NCBI GenBank assembly: GCA_963830725.1
Contig: CAWHNO010000016.1
Location: 124,001-188,000, forward strand
DNA from: DASSUW01 sp963830725
GTDB lineage: Bacteria > Actinomycetota > Thermoleophilia > Solirubrobacterales > Solirubrobacteraceae
Direction: 5' to 3'
Length of the DNA: 64,000 nucleotides
The notes beneath the pieces are model-generated. The model searched no databases. It was not told the origin of the DNA and saw only the letters and a program-made list of their open reading frames with translations. This document shows positions 1-8,755 of the stretch, in pieces (within the stretch, counting starts at the first letter, position 1; every line of letters starts with the position of its first letter). A program made the translations under genes and the position numbers.

Positions 1-702
1 GTCGCGCTGCTGTGCGACCTCCTCTACGCCGGCGAGCCGCCGATCGTCTTCACCGGCGCGATGCGTCACGCCTCGGCGCTTGGGGCCGACGGGCCCGCGA
101 ACCTGTTCGACGCCGTCGTGGTGGCGGGCGCGGCGGGCGCCGAGGGCATGGGCGTCCTGATCTCCTTCGCCGGCGCCGTCCACGCGGCGCGCGCCGTCCG
201 CAAGGCCGACTCGACTGCCCCGGACGCCTTCGCCTCGCCGCGGCTGGGCCCGATCGGGCGCGTCCAGGAGGGGCGCGCCTGGATGGCGCGACGGGTCGAG
301 CGCTTCCCACCCGTGCCGGTCGCCTCGCTCGACGCCACGGTGCACATCGTGCCGGCAGCCCTCGGCGCAGACGGCACGCTCGTCGACGCGGCGCTGGAGG
401 CGGGCGCCGACGGCATCGTCGGCGTCGTCCTGGGCGCGGGCCACACGCCGCCGCCGTTCCTGGCCGCGCTCAAGCGCGCCGCCGCCGGCGTCCCGGTCGT
501 GGTCACCGTGCGGCCCGAGCGCGGCTCGATCCTGCGCGGCACCTACGCCTTCGAGGGTGCCGAGCGCGACCTCCGGTCCGGCCCGCTGATCTGCGCCGCC
601 GCGCTCACGCCGGCCGCGGCCCGGATCAAGCTGATGGCGTGCCTCGGCGCGGGCTATGCCCGCGGCGCGATCGCGAGCGCGTTCGTGCCGGACGATTTCT
701 AA
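1..702 (+). CDS. L-asparaginase, C-terminal part (5' end outside window)
   Basis: The frame is open from the first base and ends with TAA, so this is the 3' part of a gene that begins upstream. Near its start it has PIVFTGAMR followed by ADGPANLFDAV, which matches the type I/II L-asparaginase signature around the second active-site region (usually TGAMRP..SADGP.N). The rest looks like the small C-terminal domain, with VLGAGHTPP and a GSILRGTYAF stretch. The family hydrolyses L-asparagine to aspartate and ammonia. About 233 residues are present of the usual 320-340. Substrate and cell location cannot be judged without the N-terminus. Confidence 0.85.
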   Translation, partial: VALLCDLLYAGEPPIVFTGAMRHASALGADGPANLFDAVVVAGAAGAEGMGVLISFAGAVHAARAVRKADSTAPDAFASPRLGPIGRVQEGRAWMARRVERFPPVPVASLDATVHIVPAALGADGTLVDAALEAGADGIVGVVLGAGHTPPPFLAALKRAAAGVPVVVTVRPERGSILRGTYAFEGAERDLRSGPLICAAALTPAAARIKLMACLGAGYARGAIASAFVPDDF

Positions 703-776
703 TTTTCACACGACGATCACGCCGTAGCATCGACCCGGTAACGAATTCCCCGCGTTTGCGGGCCATTCTCGGCCCC

Positions 777-3033
777 ATGAGCCGCGCAGACCTGCACTGC
801 CACTCAGCCGCCTCCGAGGTCTCGAAGCTCGGGGTCCAGCGCGAGGTCGGGCTGCCCGAGTGCGCGACGCCGCCCGATGAGGTCCACGCCCTGGCCAAGC
901 GCCGCGGCATGGACTTCGTGACGATCACCGACCACGACACGATCGCGGGCGTGCTCGACATCGCCGATCGCCCCGACGTGTTCATCTCGGAGGAGCTGAC
1001 CGCACGCTTCCGCGGCGAGCCGCAGGCCGTGCACGTGCTGTGCCTCGGCATCACGCCCGGCGACCACGAGTGGCTGCAGGCCCACGCCGGCGACGTCGAG
1101 ACCGTCGCCGCCTACCTGCACGAGCACGAGATCACGTGCGCGCTCGCCCATCCCTTCTACGCCGTCGAGGCCCCGCTGACCGCCCGCCACCGGCGCCGGC
1201 TGGCCGAGCTGTTCCCGATCTGGGAGGTCCGCAACGGCTCCCGCGCCCGCGAGCTCAACCTGCCGGCGGCGATCTACATCGACACCCACGGCGGGATCGG
1301 CATCGGCGGCTCGGACGACCACGCGGGGGTCGACATCGGGCGCACCTGGTCCGAGACGCCGGCGGCCGCCACGCCGCAGGAGTTCCTCGCCCATGTCCGC
1401 GCCGGCCGCGTCGGCGCCTTCGGCGATCAGGGCTCGGCGGCCAAGTGGGCGCACGCAGCGATGGCGCTCGCCGTGCGGTCGCTCGGACGCGACGACGAGG
1501 CGGACACGCCGCCCGACCCCGCCGCCGTGATGCGGATGATCGAGCGGATCGTCGTCAAGGACGAGCTGGAGGGCGGCGACCTCGGGCCGCGCGACGCGCG
1601 GGCGGTGCTGCGCGCGTGGCTCGAGGCCGTCGAGCTCGACACCGACGAGCACGTGCTGCTCGCCCATCTCCAGGCCGACGGGTTCTCGCACGGCGCGCTC
1701 GAGCGCCGGGCGCGCCGCTGCCACGAGCGCAAGCTGGCGGCCGCCGTCGCCCAGGTGAACGAGAGCGCGGACTGGAACGCGGTCGCCGCCGGCGTGTTCG
1801 AGGCCTGCGTGGCCGCCGTGCCGTACGCCCCCGCCGCCGCGTTCCTGGCGCGCGAGCGCGAGCGCGTGTCCGGCCGCGAGCGCGAGCCCGTCCGCGTCGC
1901 GCTCGTGGCCGACGGCCTCGGCGCCGTCCACGGCGTCAGCAGCACGGTGGCCCAGATCCGCGAGCGCGGGGTGCCCGGCTTCGAGGTCGAGGTGATCGGG
2001 ACCGACGCGAGCGTCGACCGGCGGCTGAGCGCGGTGGCCGAGGCCGACGTCCCGTTCTACCCCGGCCTGACCGTCGGGGTCCCGAGCCTGCTCGCGGTCG
2101 TCGACGCGCTCGCGGACGGCGCGCTACGGCCTGCTGCACGTCTGCTCGCCCGGCCCCGCCGGGGTCGCGGCGCTGCTCACGGCGCGGGCGCTCGGGCTGC
2201 CGGTCGCCGGCTCCTACCACACCGAGCTGGCCGCGTACACGGCACTGCGCAGCGGCGACGCGCTGCTCGAGGCGGGGATGACCATGGCGCTGGCGGCCTT
2301 CTACGGCCAGTGCGACGCCGTCCTCTCGCCCTCGACCGCCGCCGACGGCGGCCTGCACGAGCTCGGGATCGCCGGCGGGCGCGTCGGGCGCTGGGACCGC
2401 GGCGTCGACCTCGAGCGCTTCTCGCCCGCCAACCGCCGCGCAGGCGGCAATCGCCCCCCGGGCGATTCCCGCATCGACGTGCTGTACGCGGGCCGGCTCA
2501 CCCGCGAGAAGGGCGCCGACCTGCTCGCGGACAGCTTCCTCGCCGCCCGCGCGCGCGACCCGCGGCTGCACCTGCTGCTGGCCGGCGGGGGCCCTGAGGA
2601 GGAGGCGCTGCGCTCGCGGCTCGGCAGCGCGGCGACCTTCCTCGGCTGGCTGGAGGGCGACGAGCTGGCCGCCGCCTACGCGTCGGCCGACCTCTTCCTC
2701 TTCTGCTCGGCGACGGACACCTTCGGCCAGGTGATCCTCGAGGCCCAGGCCTCGGGGCTGCCCGTGGTCGCGGTGGCTGCCGGCGGCCCGCTGGAGCTCG
2801 TGGCCGACGGCCGCAGCGGCGTGCTGTGCCCGGCGCGCGTCGATGACCTCGCCGCGGCCGTGACGAAGCTGGCCGGCTCGCGCGCCGCCCGCGCGCGGCT
2901 CGCCCGCGGCGGGCTCGCCGCGGTCGCCGAGCGGACGTGGGAGGCGAGCCTCGCGCAGCTCGCGGCCGGCTGGCACCGCGCGCTCGCGGTCAGCGCGAAG
3001 CCCAGCCCCGTGGTCGCCGCGCCTTCGGCGTGA
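777..3033 (+). CDS. PHP-domain / GT4 glycosyltransferase fusion (one frameshift)
   Basis: The N-terminal 280 or so residues form a PHP metal-dependent phosphoesterase domain, with DLHCHS near residue 5, ITDHDT at about 50, LAHPFY at about 123 and GGSDDHAG at about 177. After an alpha-helical linker comes a GT4 glycosyltransferase: a GSYHTEL acceptor-side motif, GRLTREKGADLL, and the donor-binding stretch with DTFGQVILEAQASG followed by GGPLELV. The frame changes near base 2124 (DALADG | YGLLHV), best explained by one extra base, because both halves match the fusion family across the break. ATG at 777 starts directly before the first PHP motif. Likely a cytosolic or membrane-edge glycosyltransferase for glycolipid or cell-envelope sugars; substrate unknown. 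Confidence 0.8.
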
Positions 3034-3084
3034 TAGAAGCGGGCTCTGCGCCCGCCTGCCCTCGCCATCGCCGCCGCAGTCGTC

Positions 3085-5381
3085 ATGGCGGCGCTGTTCG
3101 CGCTCGACGCCGTGACCGGCGACGACATGGTCTTCGTGCCCGGCTACGTCCTCGGGCCGCTGCTCGTCGCGCTCGTCGCCGGCGCGCGTACGACCGCGGC
3201 CGTCGGCGTCGCTGGCGACGGTGCTCGGCGCCGTCGGCCTGCTCCAGGACGGCGGCTTCGAGGACCAGGACGTCATCCGCCTCGTGACGGTCGCCGCGGG
3301 CTCGGCGCTCGCCGTCTGGATCGCCGCCCTGCGCACGCGCCTCCAGCGCGCCAATGCGGAGCTCGGCGAGGCGCTCGGGCTGCTCGACGTCGTGTTCGCC
3401 CACGCCCCGGTGGCGATCGCGCTGCTCGATCGCGACCTGCGCTTCCTGCGCGTCAACGACCGGCTCGCCGAGATCAGCGGCGTCCCGGCCGACCGCCACC
3501 ACGGCCGGACGATCGGCGCGCTGCTGCCCGACCTGCCGCCCGAGGTGCAGGCGGACGCGGCGCGTGTCGCGAGCACCGGGACTCCGCTCAGCGAGGTCGA
3601 GGTCCTCGGCGCCGAGCGCCGCTGGATGGCCTCCTACTGGCCGGTGCGGCGCGAGCGCGGCGGGCCGGCGATCGGGGTCGGCGTGGTGCTGATCGAGGTC
3701 ACCGAGCGGCGAGCCGCCGAGCGGGCCCTGCGCGAGCAGACCGACCGCTACGAGGCGCTCCTGCACTCGCTGTCCGACGCCGGCGAGGGTCTGGTCGTGC
3801 TCGAGCGCGACGGACGCTGCGTCTACGCCAACGCGGCCTTCGAGCAGTTCAGCGGCTACACGTTCCCGGAGCTGGCGGCGATGGACTCGATGCTCGATCT
3901 CGTCGCCGAGTACGAGCAGGACGACGTCCGCCGGCGCGTCCTGCTGCGGATCGAGGACGGCGTCGTCGAGCCCGGTCAGCCGCTCACCCTGCGCCGCCGC
4001 GACGGCGGCCGGGTCGACCTCGAGATCGGCGGGACGCCGCTCGACATCGAGGATCGCCGGCAGCTCGTGGTGGTGGTGCGCGACGTCACCGCCCGCCGCC
4101 GCGCCGAGGCCGAGCGCGAGCGTCTGCTGGCCCGGGCCGCGCTGCTCGCCGAGGCCAGCGAGCTGTTCGACCGGTCACTCGATCAGGAGCTCACGATCCG
4201 CCGCGTGGCGCAGCTGTGCGTGCGCGAGATCGCGGAGACCTGCGTGATCGTGCTCGGCGACGGGCCGGAGCGCGTCCGGCGCGTCGCGGCCGCCGCCCGC
4301 GACGAGACGCGCGAGCGCGAGCTGCTCGCCGCGCTCGAGCGCAACCCGCTCGAAGGCCGGGCCGGCGAGCCGATCGACGACGTGATGCGCGGGGCCGCGG
4401 GGCTCGTGACCGCCACGCCGGCCGGGCTCGGCACGGCGCGCTCGGTGATCGTCCCGCTGCGGGCGCGCGGGCGCGTCCACGGCGTCCTCGCCGCCGGCTT
4501 CGACGACCTCGCCGGCAGCAGCGACGACGAGGCGCTCGCGCTGTTCCAGGATCTCGGCGCGGCGCGCCGCGCTCGCGCTCGACAACGCGCGGCTCTACGA
4601 GGAGCGCGACCAGGTCGCGCGGACGCTCCAGCGCTCGCTGCTGCCCGGCGAGCTGCCGCACGTCCCCGGCGTCGAGCTGGCCGGCCGCTACATGGCGGCC
4701 GGCGAGGGCCTCGAGGTCGGCGGCGACTTCTACGACTGCTTCGAGACCGGCGGCGGCGACTGGGCGCTCGTGATCGGCGACGTCTGCGGCAAGGGCGCAG
4801 AGGCGGCCACGCTGACCGCGCTCGCCCGCTACACGCTGCGCGCCGCCGCGCAGCACACGCGGCGCCCGCAGGCGGTCCTGCTCGAGCTCAACGAGGCCTT
4901 GCTGCGGCAGCAGCTCGGCTATCGCTTCTGCACCGTGCTGTACGCGACGCTGACGCCGCGCGACGGCCACGTGACGGTCAGCGTGGCCACCGGCGGCCAC
5001 CCGCTGCCGCTCGTGCTGCGCGCCGGCGGCGCGGTCGAGACGGCCGGGTCGCCGGGCTCGCTGCTGGGGATCCTCGAGGAGCCCGACATCACGCACGACG
5101 AGGTCGACCTCGGTCCCGGCGACGCACTGGTGCTCGTCACCGACGGCGTCACCGAGGCGACACCTGAGGATCGCGAGTCCGGCCCGGGCCGGCTGACCGC
5201 CTTGTTGTCCGGCTACGCCGGAGCCGGGGCCGCGGCGATCGCGGAGGCCGTCGAGCGCGACGCGCTGGAATCGCAGAACGGGGCGGCGCGCGACGACGTC
5301 GCCGTCCTGGTGGCGCGCGCCGGTGGCAGCCGAGGCGGACCGTTTGCCGCCGCCGCCGCGGGGGTAGCGGCAGCGTCGTGA
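3085..5381 (+). CDS. Membrane-anchored PAS-PAS-GAF PP2C (SpoIIE/RsbU-type) phosphatase (two frameshifts)
   Basis: The N-terminus holds two or three hydrophobic segments, followed by two PAS domains (LLDVVFAHAPVAIALLDRD; then a second with YANAAFEQFSGYTF), a GAF-like region and a C-terminal SpoIIE/PP2C phosphatase. The phosphatase shows GGDFYDCF, GDVCGKG, ATGGHPLPLVL and LVTDGVTEA, carrying the metal-binding aspartates. RsbU/RsbP-type proteins of this layout dephosphorylate STAS anti-anti-sigma factors and so release SigB-type sigma factors, and several such partners are encoded in this window. Frames change near 3210 and 4570, each consistent with one extra base. The start is uncertain: ATG 3085 is the first in frame, but hydrophobic sequence begins upstream, and CTG 3046 is another option. 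It follows the glycosyltransferase closely. Confidence 0.8.
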
Positions 5382-5779
5382 AGCTGCTGGTCGTCACGCC
5401 CGAGCCGGTCGACGGGAACCTGCTGCGCGCCACGCTCGGCGACGAGGTCGAGGGCGCCGAGGTGCTGGTCGTCTCGCCCGCCACGAACCAGTCGCCGCTC
5501 GCGTTCTGGGTCTCCGATCCCGACGAGGCGATCTACGAGGCCGAGGTCGCGCAGGAGGAGACCGTCGAGCGCCTCGAGGAGGAGGGCATCGACGCCGCCG
5601 GCGACACCGGCGAGAGCGAGCCGGCGCTGGCGATCCAGGACGCGCTCGCCACCTTCGACGCCGACCGGATCGTGATCTTCAGCCACGCGGGCGAGAAGGA
5701 CTACCGCGAGGAGGCCGGGCTCGACGACGTCGAGGAGCGCTTCGGCGTCCCGGTCACCCACGCTGAGATCTCTCGATAG
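5378..5779 (+). CDS. Small conserved protein, UspA-like fold suspected
   Basis: This 133-residue protein starts at a GTG that overlaps the phosphatase stop (GTGA), so it is probably translationally coupled to it. It opens with a beta strand (KLLVVTPEPVDGNLL), and later has a second strand, DRIVIFSHAGEKDYREEAGL. An acidic helix full of E and A lies between. The alternation of strands and helices and the IVIFSHAG element recall universal-stress-like nucleotide-binding folds, but no signature motif is complete. Its 3' end overlaps the convergent SRPBCC gene by 26 bases. Placement after an RsbU-type phosphatase suggests a role in the same signalling unit; the function is not known. Confidence 0.65.
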   Translation: MKLLVVTPEPVDGNLLRATLGDEVEGAEVLVVSPATNQSPLAFWVSDPDEAIYEAEVAQEETVERLEEEGIDAAGDTGESEPALAIQDALATFDADRIVIFSHAGEKDYREEAGLDDVEERFGVPVTHAEISR

Positions 5780-6296
5780 CCCGGGCGATCGCCTCGGCGC
5801 CGACGAGCCGCTCGAACGGCCCGATCACCGTCCACAGCGTGCGCAGCCGCACGCTCGCCGCGCGATCGACAGGCGCGACGCGCGCCTCGCTCACGAGCGC
5901 GCTGCCGTCGCGGCCCTCCTCGACCCAGTGGCCGAACAGGACACGGACGGTGCCGGGCTCGTCCCAGCGCGCGAAGTCGTCGGGGCCGCCGAGCCGCGGG
6001 TAGTCCCGCGCGAGCGTCCAGATCCGCCCGCAGAGCCCCGCGACCAGGTGACGCTCGCCCTCGTCGAGCACGGTGAACGGGTACGCGCGGAAGAGCTCGC
6101 CGTAGGTGAGCCGTCCGTCGAGACCGGGGATCCGCCAGCGCACGAGCCGTCCGAGCGTCCGGGTGTCCGAGAGGCGGACGGCGTTGGCCGCGCGCCAGAG
6201 CTCGTCCGGATCCGAGGCCACGGCGCGCCGGTGGTGCGTGCGTACGGTCGGCTCGGGGAGCCAGGTGTCGAGGCGGGTATCGTCGGCGGCTCGCAT
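5754..6296 (-). CDS. SRPBCC/START-like protein
   Basis: The protein of about 180 residues has the order expected for a SRPBCC ligand-binding fold: an early 'AVASDPDELWRAA' helix after a strand, a central LTYGELFRAYPF, and a C-terminal long helix after LRTLWTVIGPFERL. Proteins like this bind small hydrophobic ligands or act as polyketide cyclase-like enzymes, but no catalytic residues can be named. The ATG at 6296 lies in the same CATG that starts the divergent methyltransferase gene; a GTG at 6314 would add six residues and overlap that gene more. A link to the neighbouring quinone-type genes is possible but rests only on position. Confidence 0.6.
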   Translation of the reverse strand: MRAADDTRLDTWLPEPTVRTHHRRAVASDPDELWRAANAVRLSDTRTLGRLVRWRIPGLDGRLTYGELFRAYPFTVLDEGERHLVAGLCGRIWTLARDYPRLGGPDDFARWDEPGTVRVLFGHWVEEGRDGSALVSEARVAPVDRAASVRLRTLWTVIGPFERLVGAEAIARAIERSQRG

Positions 6297-7107
6297 GCGG
6301 TTGATCCAGCACAAGCGGGAGGCGTACTGGTTCTACCGATTCCTGTCGCTCGGCTACGACGACTGGATCAACCCGCTGTTCTGGACGCCGCGCATGCGCT
6401 CGCAGGCGCTGGCCGCCGCGCGGCTCGACCGGCCCGGCCTCGACACGCTCGACGCGGGCGCCGGCACCGGCTTCACGACCGAGGGCATAGTGGCGCAGGT
6501 CGACCCCGCGCGGATCACGATGCTGGACCAGAGTCCCCACCAGCTCGCGCGCGCCGGCCGCCGGCCCGCGCTCGCGGGCGTCCGGCGGCTGCTCGGCGAC
6601 GCCGAGTCGCTGCCCTTCGCGGACGACGCCTTCGACCGCTACGTGTCGGCCGGCAGCATCGAGTACTGGCCGGACCCGCAGCGCGGGATCGCGGAGGCCT
6701 ACCGCGTCCTGCGCGCCGGCGGCGTCGGCGTGGTGGTCGGCCCGGTGCGGCCCGCGGGCCGGATCGTCCGCGCGCTGGCCGACCTGTGGATGCTGTTCCC
6801 TTCGCAGGAGCAGTACCGGGAGTGGTTCGAGCGGGCCGGCTTCACGGACGTGAAGCTCACGCCGGTCGCGCCCGACTGGTACCGGGACACGCGCGTGCCC
6901 TACGCCGTGGCGGTGTCGGGCACCAAGCCGGTTCCCGGGCCGTCGCCGCTGCCGCTCGAGCCGCCCCGTGAGCAGCTCGCCGCCCCGCTGACCCTCGCGG
7001 CGCGGGCGCGCGCCGCCGCGCGCTTCGCCGCCGGCTCGCTGGCCGGCCTGGCGTTCGTGCCGATCGCCCTCGTGATGACGCTGCGAGCCCGCCGGGAGCG
7101 CCGGTGA
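6295..7107 (+). CDS. MPBQ/MSBQ-type (VTE3-like) quinol C-methyltransferase
   Basis: The sequence follows the plant VTE3 2-methyl-6-phytylbenzoquinol methyltransferase almost motif for motif. It has an N-terminal HKREAYWFYRFLS, the SAM site as DAGAGTGFTTEGI, LDQSPHQLARA, GDAESLPF, the diagnostic VSAGSIEYWPDPQRGIAEA, a WMLFPSQEQY and a closing DWYRDTR. VTE3 methylates prenylated benzoquinols in tocopherol and plastoquinone synthesis. About 60 extra C-terminal residues include a hydrophobic segment (SLAGLAFVPIALVM), which could anchor the enzyme to the membrane like its plastid relatives. It overlaps the UbiA gene by four bases (GTGA), so the two are likely one unit. The family match is strong; the true quinol substrate in this organism is inferred. 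Confidence 0.85.
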   Translation: MRLIQHKREAYWFYRFLSLGYDDWINPLFWTPRMRSQALAAARLDRPGLDTLDAGAGTGFTTEGIVAQVDPARITMLDQSPHQLARAGRRPALAGVRRLLGDAESLPFADDAFDRYVSAGSIEYWPDPQRGIAEAYRVLRAGGVGVVVGPVRPAGRIVRALADLWMLFPSQEQYREWFERAGFTDVKLTPVAPDWYRDTRVPYAVAVSGTKPVPGPSPLPLEPPREQLAAPLTLAARARAAARFAAGSLAGLAFVPIALVMTLRARRERR

Positions 7108-8033
7108 CCAGCCACGCCGCGGCCGTGCGGCGCACCGGGGTGCTCGGCGCGCTCGGCGTGCTGTGGCGGTTCTCGCGCCCGCACACGCTGCTCGGCACGT
7201 TCATCAGCGCCACCGGGCTGTACCTGATCGCCGTCGCCTCGCTGCCGGGGAGCGGACTCGACCACCTGTTCTGGGTGATGGTCGCGGGCGCCGGGGTCAA
7301 CGTCGCGATCGTCGGCGTGAACCAGCTCACCGACGTCGAGATCGACCGCGTCAACAAGCCGCACCTGCCGCTGGCGTCGGGCGAGCTGTCGCGCGAGGGT
7401 GCCTGGCGGATCGTGGCCCTGGCCGCCGCCGTGCCGGTGGTGCTCGCTCTGACCCAGGGGGTGCTCGAGACGCTTGCGGTGCTCACCGCACTGGCGGTCG
7501 GCGCGGCGTACTCGCTGCCGCCGGTGCGGTTGAAGCGCTTCCCTGTGGTCGCCGCGGTCTGCATCTCGGGCGTGCGGGCGGTGGCCGTCAACCTCGGCAT
7601 GTACGGCCACTTCAGCCTCGCCTTCGGCGGGTCGCTCGTCATCCCGGACGCCGTCTGGGCGCTGACGCTGTTCGTGCTGCCGTTCTCGTTCGCGATCGCG
7701 GTGCTCAAGGACGTGCCCGACCGCGAGGGCGACCGGCGGTTCCGGATCGCGACGTTCACCGTGCGGCTCGGCCCGCGGCGCGCCTTCCGGCTCGGCCTCG
7801 CCGCCCTGGTCGCGGCCTACGCCGGGATGGCGGTGCTGGGACCGCTGCTGGTCGACGACGCCGACGGAGCGGTGCTCGCGCTCGGACACGGGCTCGCACT
7901 GGCGCTGCTGCTGGTCTGGGCGCGTCGAGCCGATCCGGCCGACCCGGCGGCCTTCACGGGCTTCTACCTTCGCGTGTGGGCGCTGTTCTTCCTGGAGTAC
8001 GTGCTCGTGCCCGCGGCCGTGCTGGCCGCCTGA
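7104..8033 (+). CDS. UbiA prenyltransferase, homogentisate phytyltransferase-like
   Basis: A 309-residue, multi-membrane-span UbiA-family protein. The first aspartate-rich motif reads NQLTDVEIDRVNKPHLPLASGELS, written here only as its core NQLTDVEIDRVNKP, close to that of VTE2/HPT homogentisate phytyltransferases. The second is KDVPDREGDRRF (the KDxxDxxGD type). An early FSRPHTLLGT also matches this group. Such enzymes attach a prenyl diphosphate to homogentisate with loss of CO2, giving the substrate of VTE3-type methyltransferases, and the methyltransferase is encoded just upstream with a four-base overlap. No HPPD or tocopherol cyclase gene is seen in the window. A role in chlorophyll- or menaquinone-type prenylation is less likely from the motif but not excluded. 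Confidence 0.82.
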   Translation: MTSHAAAVRRTGVLGALGVLWRFSRPHTLLGTFISATGLYLIAVASLPGSGLDHLFWVMVAGAGVNVAIVGVNQLTDVEIDRVNKPHLPLASGELSREGAWRIVALAAAVPVVLALTQGVLETLAVLTALAVGAAYSLPPVRLKRFPVVAAVCISGVRAVAVNLGMYGHFSLAFGGSLVIPDAVWALTLFVLPFSFAIAVLKDVPDREGDRRFRIATFTVRLGPRRAFRLGLAALVAAYAGMAVLGPLLVDDADGAVLALGHGLALALLLVWARRADPADPAAFTGFYLRVWALFFLEYVLVPAAVLAA

Positions 8034-8239
8034 GCGAACGTCAACTGCGCTGGGTAGGGAGGCTGGGGAGCCGGCCGCGCGGCTTATCTCCAAGCGGATG
8101 GCGCTTTGACCGGCATATGTCCGGTCAAGGCGCCATCGGCACCGGCGCATGGCGCTTTGACGTCGTCGAGCAGAGGCGCCACGGACCGCCGGTGCGGCCG
8201 ACCTCGCCGCCCCCTTACCCAGCCGCAGTTGACGTTCGC
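8034..8239. repeat. Long palindromic element A (about 206 bp) with conserved terminal arms
   Basis: Directly after the UbiA stop codon begins an arm GCGAACGTCAACTGCG followed by CTGGGTA (8034-8062). Its reverse complement, with one inserted base and small changes, ends the element at 8210-8239. Inside are a 17-base-pair hairpin (8097-8137) and a repeated 13-mer ATGGCGCTTTGAC. A second element with nearly the same 3' arm (TTACCCAGC..GTTGACGTTCGCCGGCG) lies at 63591-63790, also beginning just after a stop codon. The conserved ends with a variable middle suit either a small non-autonomous mobile element or a structured 3' RNA element. Confidence 0.7.
8097..8137 (+). terminator. Strong hairpin, possible terminator of the methyltransferase-UbiA unit
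   Basis: GATGGCGCTTTGACCGG at 8097-8113 pairs with 8121-8137 over 17 positions with a single G-T pair, leaving a 7-base loop (CATATGT). It lies 64 bases after the UbiA stop and inside the larger palindromic element. There is no T-run after it, so a classical intrinsic terminator is not proven. Confidence 0.45.
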
Positions 8240-8405
8240 CGGCGCCACCAGACCGTCCGCGAGTCGACAGACTCGCCGGTGAGCGACACTGCCGGATGGT
8301 GAACGTTTTCCGCGTGGAAATATGGACCATGAGTCGAACATCGGGTTTGTTCGGTGGACACTTTGGAGTGGACGGCTGGACGGCCCTCGGGTAATGTCCC
8401 GCTCG

Positions 8406-8618
8406 ATGTCGCTGGCTTATGACGCCGAGCGGCCGGGTCGCCAGCCGCTGTCGGGGAAGACAGCTGCGGCCCCGAGCCGCTTCTCGCGCCCGGGTGGTCG
8501 CCCGGCCGCGAACACCATCACTGCCAGCCAGGCACGAGCGGCACGCCAGCGCGAGGCGCGCCGCGACGAGCAGGCTGTAGCGGCCTGGCTGCGCGAGCTG
8601 GCCGGGCGCCCGCGCTAG
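8406..8618 (+). CDS. Small basic hypothetical protein
   Basis: A 70-codon frame starting at ATG 8406 (ATG 8394 and ATG 8322 are longer in-frame options). It encodes a polar, Ala/Arg-rich peptide with an ASQARAARQREARRDEQAV helix and ends AAWLRELAGRPR. A GGGTAA at 8389-8394 lies 11 bases before the chosen start, the same spacing as the SigB-like promoters elsewhere in the window, but the -35 part is poor. No family is recognised. The rest of the 8.24-8.75 kb stretch shows nothing else that can be supported, apart from the ribosome-binding site of the next gene. Confidence 0.35.
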   Translation: MSLAYDAERPGRQPLSGKTAAAPSRFSRPGGRPAANTITASQARAARQREARRDEQAVAAWLRELAGRPR

Positions 8619-8755
8619 CGCCCGGTACAGCACTCGTACGCGCCGGTGGTCGCGCCCCCGCGGAGGTGGGGCGCCACCGCTGCCACCGGCGTTTCACGCC
8701 GCCCGGGGCCGGGCACGGTTTCATAAGAGGGGCACCCCCGACCCCAGGAGAGACC

